Below, in pieces: positions 58,510 to 64,000 of a stretch of DNA of 64,000 nt. Under the pieces are notes generated by a model. That model had not been told where the DNA came from and ran no database searches. It was given only the letters and a program-made list of their open reading frames with translations. Positions within the stretch are counted from its first letter, which is position 1. The number at the start of each line of letters is the position of its first letter. The DNA is from Microbacterium sp. Leaf151 (GTDB lineage Bacteria; Actinomycetota; Actinomycetes; Actinomycetales; Microbacteriaceae): positions 310,001-374,000 of the forward strand of contig NZ_LMOR01000004.1 in the NCBI RefSeq assembly GCF_001424225.1, in the 5' to 3' direction. The position numbers and the translations under genes were made by a program.

Positions 58510-59456
58510 TCCGCTACGCGCTGACACGGCTGGGCCTGCTCGTGCTGGGCCTGGCCGTGGCCAGCGTGCTGATCTTCCTCTCGCTACGCGTTCTCCCGGG
58601 CGACGTCGCGCAACTCATCGCCGGCGGCGAAGCGACACCCGCGCAGATCGCCGCCGTGCGCGCGAGTCTCGGCCTCGACGTGCCGCTGTGGTCGCAGTAC
58701 GGCCACTGGATCGGCGGATTGCTGCGCGGCGACCTCGGCACCTCCCTCGTCACGGGCACCTCGGTCGCCGCGGAGCTGGCCGACAAGGCGCGGGTCACCG
58801 TTCCGCTCGCGGCCATGTCCCTCACGGTCGCGATGCTCGTCGGCATCCCGTTCGGGGTGCTGTCTGCTCTGGGACGTCGCCGCGCGAGCGGCACCGCGGT
58901 GAGTGTCGTCGCGCAGGCGCTGGCGGCCGTACCGGTGGTCTGGGCGGGTCTCATGCTGGTGGTGGTCTTCTCGGTGTGGCTGGGCTGGTTGCCGCCGCAG
59001 GGCTTCCCCCGGGCCGGATGGGACGACCCCGCAGCCGCCTTCCGCGCGCTCGTGCTGCCTGCCGTGACCATCGGCGTCGTCGAGGGAGCCATGCTCCTGC
59101 GCTTCGTGCGCAGCGCCACACTCCAGGCGCTCGGCCAGGACTACGTGCGCACCGCCGCGGCGAAAGGTCTCACCCGCACGCGCGCGCTCCTCAGCCACGG
59201 TCTCCCCAATGTCGGGCTCTCGGTCATCACCGTGCTGGGGCTGCAGATCGCCGGCGTCATCGTGGGAGCGGTGATCATCGAGCAACTGTTCACGCTTCCG
59301 GGCATCGGCCGCATGCTCGTCGGCGACGTCGCCTCGAGAGACCTCCCGAAGGTGCAGGGGGAACTTCTCGCGCTGACCGGCTTCGTCCTTTTCGTGGGAT
59401 TCCTCGTCGATCTCGTCCACCGTCTCGTCGACCCTCGCCAACGGGAGGCCGCATGA
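58506..59456 (+). CDS. ABC transporter permease (DppB type)
   Basis: The 316-residue permease has about six helices and the EAA-like loop in GQDYVRTAAAKGLTRTRALLSHGLPN, where it contacts the ATPases. The N-terminus RYALTRLGLLVLGLAVASVLIFLSLRVLPGD is typical of DppB/OppB. The GTG overlaps the binding-protein stop as GTGA. Confidence 0.92.
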   Translation: MIRYALTRLGLLVLGLAVASVLIFLSLRVLPGDVAQLIAGGEATPAQIAAVRASLGLDVPLWSQYGHWIGGLLRGDLGTSLVTGTSVAAELADKARVTVPLAAMSLTVAMLVGIPFGVLSALGRRRASGTAVSVVAQALAAVPVVWAGLMLVVVFSVWLGWLPPQGFPRAGWDDPAAAFRALVLPAVTIGVVEGAMLLRFVRSATLQALGQDYVRTAAAKGLTRTRALLSHGLPNVGLSVITVLGLQIAGVIVGAVIIEQLFTLPGIGRMLVGDVASRDLPKVQGELLALTGFVLFVGFLVDLVHRLVDPRQREAA

Positions 59457-60322
59457 CCACCCTGCGACGTCTCTGGGGGCTCGGAACCGGCCGATTCGGC
59501 ATCCTCATCGTCCTTCTCGTGCTCGTCACGGCGCTGGTGTCTCTCGTGTGGACGCCGTTCGATCCGGCGGCCGTCGATGCGCGGGAGCGCTGGAGCGACC
59601 CGTCGTGGCCGCACGTGCTGGGCACCGACAACAGCGGTCGCGACATCGCGAGCCTGCTCATGGCGGGCGCGCGCACGACGGTGATCGTCGCCGTCGGGGC
59701 GGGGGTGGTCGCCTCGGTGCTCGGAGTCGCCCTCGCGGCCCTCGGCTCGCTGACGACGCGGTGGGTCCGCGAGAGCGTCGCGGTTCTCGTCGACATCCTG
59801 ATCGCCTTCCCGGTGCTCATCATCGCGATGATGATCTCGGCGGTATGGGGCGGCTCGCTGGCGGTCGTCATCTGGGCCGTGGGCATCGGCTTCGGTGTGA
59901 ACGTCGCCCGCGTGACACGGCCGGAGCTACGCCGTGTCCTGCGCAGCGATTACGTGCTCGCCGGACGCGCGAGCGGTCTGACGACTTGGCAGAACCTCAC
60001 CCGGCATCTCCTGCCCAACGTCGCACCGGTGTTCATCGTGCAGCTGTCGTGGGGCATGGCGGTGGCGGTGCTCGCCGAGGCGGGACTGTCGTACCTCGGC
60101 TTCGGCGCCCCGGTCACTCAGCCCTCGTGGGGCGTGCTGCTGAGCGATCTGCAGGCGTACATCGCCGTGCATCCGCTGACGGTGGTGTGGCCGGGCATGG
60201 CCATCACGGTCACCGTACTGGGGCTGAACCTGCTGGGCGACGCCCTGCGCGAGGCCGCCGATCCCACCCTCTCCGAGCGCGCGCCCTCCGCCCGCCTGCA
60301 CGTGCCGGGGGTGATCGCGTGA
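59453..60322 (+). CDS. ABC transporter permease (DppC type)
   Basis: The 289-residue permease has an N-terminal helix, then GTDNSGRDIASLLMAGARTTVIVAVGA (DppC signature) and the EAA-like loop RSDYVLAGRASGLTTWQNLTRHLLPN. It pairs with the upstream DppB-type subunit to form the membrane channel. ATGA overlap with the previous gene. Confidence 0.92.
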   Translation: MTTLRRLWGLGTGRFGILIVLLVLVTALVSLVWTPFDPAAVDARERWSDPSWPHVLGTDNSGRDIASLLMAGARTTVIVAVGAGVVASVLGVALAALGSLTTRWVRESVAVLVDILIAFPVLIIAMMISAVWGGSLAVVIWAVGIGFGVNVARVTRPELRRVLRSDYVLAGRASGLTTWQNLTRHLLPNVAPVFIVQLSWGMAVAVLAEAGLSYLGFGAPVTQPSWGVLLSDLQAYIAVHPLTVVWPGMAITVTVLGLNLLGDALREAADPTLSERAPSARLHVPGVIA

Positions 60323-61266
60323 GCCTCGAGGTGACCGATCTGCGCGTCGAGATCGGCGGACGCCCGGTCGTCGACGGGGTCTCGTTCGCCGTGCCCGACG
60401 GCGCACGGGTGGGCATCATCGGCGAATCCGGCTCGGGCAAGTCGCTCACCGCCCTGGCGATCCTCGGGCTCCTGCCCGACGGGGCGCGGGCGAGCGGCAG
60501 TGTGCGGTGGAACGGGCGCGAGATCCTGGGGCTCCCCGACCGGGAGCTCGCGCGCCTGCGCGGCGACGACATCGGCATGGTGTTCCAGGAGCCCCGCACC
60601 GCGCTGAACCCCATCCGCACGGTCGGCCGGCAGATCGGCGAGTCGGTGCGCATCCACGAGCGCGTCTCGCGCCGCGAGGCGCTGCGCAGGGCGGTCGCAG
60701 AGGCGGAGCGCGTCGCGCTGCCCGACCCCGAGCGCATCGTCTCGCGGTACCCGCATCAGCTGTCCGGGGGCCAGCGCCAGCGCGTCGCGATCGCCATGGC
60801 CCTCGCCTGCCGCCCGCGGCTGCTCATCGCCGACGAGCCGACGACCGCGCTCGATGTGACGATCCAAGCGGGTGTCCTCACGCTGCTGCGCACCCTGGTC
60901 CAGGATGCCGGCATGTCCCTCGTCTTCATCACGCACGACCTCGCGGTGCTCGCGCAGGTCGCCACCCACGCTGTCGTCCTCGAGCACGGCCGGGTGGTCG
61001 AGCAGGGCGGTGTCGCCGACCTGCTGCACGCGCCGTCGTCGCCGGTCACGCAGGCCCTGCTGCGCGACGCGACGGCGACACTGTGGCATCCCGAGCGTGC
61101 GCATCCATCGGTCTCGGATGCCGCGGCGGCGGCCGTCCAAGACGGACCCGCCCTCACCGCGCCGAGCGGCGGGGCGATCGATGCCTCCGTGGCGGGCGAG
61201 GATGGCGCCACCCCACCGACCGCCCCCACGGAACCCGGCGCCTCGGAGACGGGGCGGACCCCATGA
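60319..61266 (+). CDS. ABC transporter ATP-binding protein (DppD type)
   Basis: The 315-residue ATPase has Walker [10 protein letters not shown]-loop [10 protein letters not shown], signature [16 protein letters not shown], Walker [13 protein letters not shown] and the H-loop [10 protein letters not shown]. The last about 60 residues are Ala/Pro/Ser-rich and disordered. It powers the peptide transporter together with the second ATPase. GTGA overlap with the permease. Confidence 0.93.
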   Translation: MSLEVTDLRVEIGGRPVVDGVSFAVPDGARVGIIGESGSGKSLTALAILGLLPDGARASGSVRWNGREILGLPDRELARLRGDDIGMVFQEPRTALNPIRTVGRQIGESVRIHERVSRREALRRAVAEAERVALPDPERIVSRYPHQLSGGQRQRVAIAMALACRPRLLIADEPTTALDVTIQAGVLTLLRTLVQDAGMSLVFITHDLAVLAQVATHAVVLEHGRVVEQGGVADLLHAPSSPVTQALLRDATATLWHPERAHPSVSDAAAAAVQDGPALTAPSGGAIDASVAGEDGATPPTAPTEPGASETGRTP

Positions 61267-62054
61267 CCGAGACGATCATGCGGGCCCGCGGACTCTCCCG
61301 CGACTACCCGACCCCCCGCACGCGCGGATTCGGACGCGCCGAGCGCACCCCGGGTCTCGTCGACGTCGACCTCTCGGTGCTCGCGGGTTCCGCGGTCGGC
61401 ATCATCGGCGAGTCTGGCTCGGGCAAGTCAACGCTCGTGCGCCTGCTGCTCGGACTCGACGTCGCGACCGCGGGAACGGTCGACGTCGAGGGACGCGCGG
61501 TGGACGCCCGCGGCTCGGCGCGTTCGCTGCACTGGCTCCGCCGCACGACCGGCGTCGTCTTCCAGGATCCGTACGCCTCTCTCGATCCGCGCATGAACGT
61601 CGGGCGCATCGTCGGCGAGCCCCTGTGGGCGCTGGGCATCGAGGGCGATCGTCGCGCCCGCGTGCGGGAGGTCCTCGAACAGGTCGGACTAGAGGCCGAC
61701 ATGGCCGCCCGCTTCCCCCACGAGTTCTCGGGCGGACAGCGACAGCGCATCGCGCTCGCCCGTGCCATCGTGCACCGGCCGCGCATCCTCGTCGGCGACG
61801 AGCCGCTGTCGGCGCTCGACGTGACGGTGCGGGCGCAGATCCTGCGTCTGCTGGCGCGGCTGCGGGTCGAAGAGCAGTTGACCCTCGTGCTGGTGTCGCA
61901 CGACATCGGCGTCGTCCAGAGAGTCTGCGATCAGGTCGTCGTGATGAAGGACGGGCGCATCGTCGAGCAGGGCCCCACCGAGAAGGTCCTGCTGCAGCCG
62001 CAGGCCGCGTACACCCGCCAGCTGCTGGCATCCATCCCGACTCTGCCCCGCTGA
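61263..62054 (+). CDS. ABC transporter ATP-binding protein (DppF type)
   Basis: The 263-residue ATPase has Walker [11 protein letters not shown]-loop [15 protein letters not shown], signature [15 protein letters not shown], Walker [13 protein letters not shown] and H-loop [12 protein letters not shown]. The FQDPYxSLDPR form is characteristic of DppF/OppF. It is last in the operon; two hairpins follow. Confidence 0.93.
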   Translation: MTETIMRARGLSRDYPTPRTRGFGRAERTPGLVDVDLSVLAGSAVGIIGESGSGKSTLVRLLLGLDVATAGTVDVEGRAVDARGSARSLHWLRRTTGVVFQDPYASLDPRMNVGRIVGEPLWALGIEGDRRARVREVLEQVGLEADMAARFPHEFSGGQRQRIALARAIVHRPRILVGDEPLSALDVTVRAQILRLLARLRVEEQLTLVLVSHDIGVVQRVCDQVVVMKDGRIVEQGPTEKVLLQPQAAYTRQLLASIPTLPR

Positions 62055-62101
62055 CGGGGCGATCGTTCGGACCGGATCCGCACCGCCGTGCCGCGCACGG
62101 C
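62045..62101 (+). terminator. tandem hairpins at the end of the ABC operon
   Basis: GCCCCG-CTGA-CGGGGC (62045-62060) spans the stop codon, and GCCGTGC-CGC-GCACGGC (62085-62101) follows. Both stems are perfect; neither has a T-run. Confidence 0.55.
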
Positions 62102-62177
62102 TCCTCCCCACGGCGGGGTGATGGGAATACGCCCCCAGATCGAGAGCAAGGGATGCCGCGATGTCGGAGGTGCGCGC

Positions 62178-62183
62178 TAGCCT
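62178..62183 (+). promoter_or_regulatory. -10 box for a leaderless M4 protease transcript
   Basis: TAGCCT is followed by 7 nt and the ATG at 62191. An in-frame ATG at 62161 lies upstream of this box, which argues against it as the start. Confidence 0.45.
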
Positions 62184-62190
62184 CGGGCGC

Positions 62191-63249
62191 ATGATCGCCG
62201 GCATCGTTCCCCCCTTCCTGCTCGACCGTCTCGCCCAGACCGACGACCCCCGTCTCGCACGGGCCGCCGCAGCCGCCCGCAAGACACTGGCCATGCCGCG
62301 TCCTCCGCGGCCCACCCGCACACGACTGCGCCTGTCGATCGACGGCGATGCGCTCGTCGCCGAGACCGCGCCCGCCCCCGATCGCATCATCTCCGACGCC
62401 GGCAACACCGAGAACCTGCCGGGGCGCCGGGTGCGCAGCGAAGACGACGCCCCCAGCGGCGACGTCGCCGTCGACGAGGCCTACGACGGTCTGGGTGCGA
62501 CCTACGATTTCTTCTGGGACGCCTTCTCACGCGACGGGATCGACGCCGCGGGCGGGTCGCTCCTGGCCACGGTGCACTTCGGTGACGACTACGACAACGC
62601 GTTCTGGAACGGCGAGCGCATGGTCTTCGGCGACGGCGACGGCGAGGTGTTCGTCGGGTTCACGCGCTCTCTCAGCGTCATCGCCCACGAGCTCGGCCAC
62701 GGGGTGACCGAGGCCGCCGGCGGCCTCGAATACCAGGGGCAGTCCGGCGCTCTGAACGAATCGTTGTCCGACGTCTTCGGGGCCCTCGCCGAGCAGCACC
62801 ACCTCGGCCAGCAGGCCGATGAGGCGACCTGGCTCATCGGGGCGGGCATCTTCGCGCCTGACGTCCAGGGCGAGGCCCTGCGATCGATGAAGGCGCCCGG
62901 CACGGCGTACGACGACGACGTGCTCGGCAAAGACCCGCAGCCGGGGCACATGCGCGACTACGTCGAGACCGACGACGACAACGGCGGCGTGCACATCAAC
63001 TCCGGTATCCCCAACCGGGCGTTCTACCTCGCCGCCATCGCCCTGGGCGGCAAGGCCTGGGACCGCGCGGGTCTGATCTGGTACCGCACGCTCACCGCGG
63101 GCACCCTCTCCCCCACCGCCGACTTCACCTCCTTCGCGGCCGCCACCCTGGCGGCGGCCGCTGCGGAGTACGGTGAGGAGTCGGAGGAGGTCGCCGCCGT
63201 CCGCGCCGCTTGGGCCGGGGTCGGCGTTGTGGAGGATGCCGCAGCCTGA
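62191..63249 (+). CDS. protealysin-like M4 metalloprotease
   Basis: The 352-residue zinc protease has a short propeptide MIAGIVPPFLLDRLA, the protealysin-type PPxxL motif, and no signal peptide. The zinc site is His166-Glu167-x-x-His170 in IAHELGHG and Glu190 in NESLSD, and a later GGVHINSGIPNRAF holds the second His. Protealysin-like enzymes are made inside the cell and can be exported by other routes. The next gene encodes an emfourin-type inhibitor. Confidence 0.92.
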   Translation: MIAGIVPPFLLDRLAQTDDPRLARAAAAARKTLAMPRPPRPTRTRLRLSIDGDALVAETAPAPDRIISDAGNTENLPGRRVRSEDDAPSGDVAVDEAYDGLGATYDFFWDAFSRDGIDAAGGSLLATVHFGDDYDNAFWNGERMVFGDGDGEVFVGFTRSLSVIAHELGHGVTEAAGGLEYQGQSGALNESLSDVFGALAEQHHLGQQADEATWLIGAGIFAPDVQGEALRSMKAPGTAYDDDVLGKDPQPGHMRDYVETDDDNGGVHINSGIPNRAFYLAAIALGGKAWDRAGLIWYRTLTAGTLSPTADFTSFAAATLAAAAAEYGEESEEVAAVRAAWAGVGVVEDAAA

Positions 63250-63595
63250 AGCCGTCAGCGACGAGCGTCTGACGATCGTCGTCGTGCGCTCGGGCGGCAT
63301 CGCCGGGCTCTCGAGACAGTGGCGGGCCGATGCCGATGCCGAACATGCGCCGCGCTGGAGGGAACTCGTCGAGAGCTGCCCCTGGGACGCGACACCCCCG
63401 CCGACGGCCGGGGCAGACCGTTACCAATGGCGCATCGAGGTGCATCACGGCGGGGCACCCGTGCACCAGGCGCGCCTGGGCGACGGGCAGGTCGAGGGCG
63501 CGTGGCGCACGCTCGTGGACGAAGTGCGTCAGGCGGCTCACCCGCAGCCGCGCGGGCGCTCAACCGCTGCCGAGACAGGCACGTCGACATCCTGA
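63236..63595 (+). CDS. emfourin-like protealysin inhibitor
   Basis: The 119-residue protein contains LTIVVVRSGGIAGLSRQWRAD and PRWRELVESCPWD, a pattern that matches emfourins, slow-binding inhibitors of protealysin-like proteases. It overlaps the protease gene by 14 nt, so the two are co-translated. Its role is probably to keep the enzyme inactive in the cytoplasm. The start may lie a few codons away; there is no clear Shine-Dalgarno. Confidence 0.82.
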   Translation: MPQPEAVSDERLTIVVVRSGGIAGLSRQWRADADAEHAPRWRELVESCPWDATPPPTAGADRYQWRIEVHHGGAPVHQARLGDGQVEGAWRTLVDEVRQAAHPQPRGRSTAAETGTSTS

Positions 63596-63619
63596 CGAAG
63601 ATCGCGCTGCCCCTCTGTG

Positions 63620-63634
63620 TGACGGCAACCGTCA
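63620..63634. terminator. short hairpin between convergent genes
   Basis: TGACGG-CAA-CCGTCA is a perfect 6-bp stem over the 3' end of the GNAT gene and downstream of the emfourin gene. Confidence 0.45.
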
Positions 63635-64000
63635 GCCGAAGAGCTTCCGCCGCTTCTTCTTCGACGGGATGCTCTTCTGCAGGTAGACAACCCCGAGCCA
63701 TCGTCCGAATTTGAAACCGACGCGGCCCATCCGGCCGACCTCGGTGAAGCCGAGCTTCTCGTGGAGCGCGATCGACGCATCGGCGCCCTTGTCGCTGATC
63801 GCGGCGACCATCTCGCGAATGCCGAGATCCTGGCAGGCGGCGATGAGCGCTTCGAGCAGAGCACGTCCGAGTCCCTTGCCCGCCGCCGCTTGACCGAGGT
63901 AGATCGAGTTCTCGACCGTGTACCGATAGGCGGACTTCGACTGCCAGGGCTGCACGAGGGCGTAGCCGAGGATCTGCCCGCTGGGCGACTGCGCCACGAG
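63632..64000 (-). CDS. GNAT-family N-acetyltransferase (N-terminus cut by window edge)
   Basis: The visible C-terminal part of about 122 residues has LGYALVQPWQSKSAYRYTVENSIYLGQAAAGKGLGRALLEALIAACQDLGIREMVAAIS, with the acetyl-CoA motif Q/R-x-x-G-x-G/A as AAAGKGLGRALL. YTVENSIYL is typical of phosphinothricin acetyltransferase-like proteins, and the end is basic (SKKKRRKLFG). The frame continues past position 64000, so the start is not seen. Confidence 0.85.
   Translation of the reverse strand, partial: LVAQSPSGQILGYALVQPWQSKSAYRYTVENSIYLGQAAAGKGLGRALLEALIAACQDLGIREMVAAISDKGADASIALHEKLGFTEVGRMGRVGFKFGRWLGVVYLQKSIPSKKKRRKLFG

Overview
The window comes from a high-GC actinobacterium, most likely a Microbacterium-like member of the Microbacteriaceae. 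This is inferred from very high GC in third codon positions, many GTG starts, frequent 4-bp ATGA/GTGA gene overlaps, TANNNT -10 boxes 6-7 nt upstream of start codons (leaderless transcripts), and a DUF7882-type small protein typical of that family. The content is chromosomal housekeeping plus small accessory insertions. No rRNA, CRISPR array, transposase, integrase or phage gene was seen. There is one tRNA, tRNA-Arg(CCG).

Layout. 1-8.5 kb (minus): a DUF5684-like membrane protein cut by the left edge, yaaA, then the F-type ATP synthase operon atpB-E-F-H-A-G-D-C ending at an intrinsic terminator; atpB appears to start at CTG. 8.5-11.8 kb (minus): atpI-like, a wecA/tagO-type transferase, tsaC/sua5 and prmC. 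11.9-18.1 kb (plus): cysK-cysE, an amidase and a large secreted GH43 protein behind a LacI-type operator and a 9-copy hexamer repeat; this block separates prmC from prfA. 18.3-30.6 kb (minus): prfA, rho, thrB, thrC, hom, lysA, a LmeA-like gene and argS, with one plus-strand HprK-like P-loop gene between lysA and the LmeA-like gene. 30.6-34.9 kb: transglutaminase-like protein, lipoprotein/Ser-Thr kinase pair, small stress-type proteins and the tRNA. 35-40 kb: rtcB preceded by a 28-codon gene, a MarR regulator with a clear operator, and small accessory proteins. 40.2-46.5 kb: Nei-type glycosylase, CrtI-like oxidoreductase, SRPBCC protein, GAF histidine kinase, PIG-V-type mannosyltransferase, and a guanidinium exporter under a guanidine-III riboswitch. 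46.8-49.3 kb (minus): CPBP protein, trmB, DUF3097. 49.4-53.7 kb (plus): TPM-domain protein, PspA/IM30, arginase-fold protein, small HExxH protein. 53.9-55.8 kb (minus): SIP-domain protein with a DtxR-like iron box, a tyrosine phosphatase and an AhpD-like protein. 55.9-63.6 kb (plus): alpha/beta hydrolase, a complete peptide-type ABC transporter operon, and an M4 metalloprotease with its emfourin-type inhibitor. A GNAT acetyltransferase runs off the right edge.

Functional links: the lysA-hom-thrC-thrB genes cover the last steps of lysine and threonine synthesis and run into rho/prfA; cysE and cysK supply consecutive steps of cysteine synthesis; the ABC operon encodes a binding lipoprotein, two permeases and two ATPases; the protease and emfourin form a probable enzyme-inhibitor pair; guanidine sensing is coupled to guanidinium export. 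Function names rest on motifs read from the translated sequence and on remembered family features; no database search was run.
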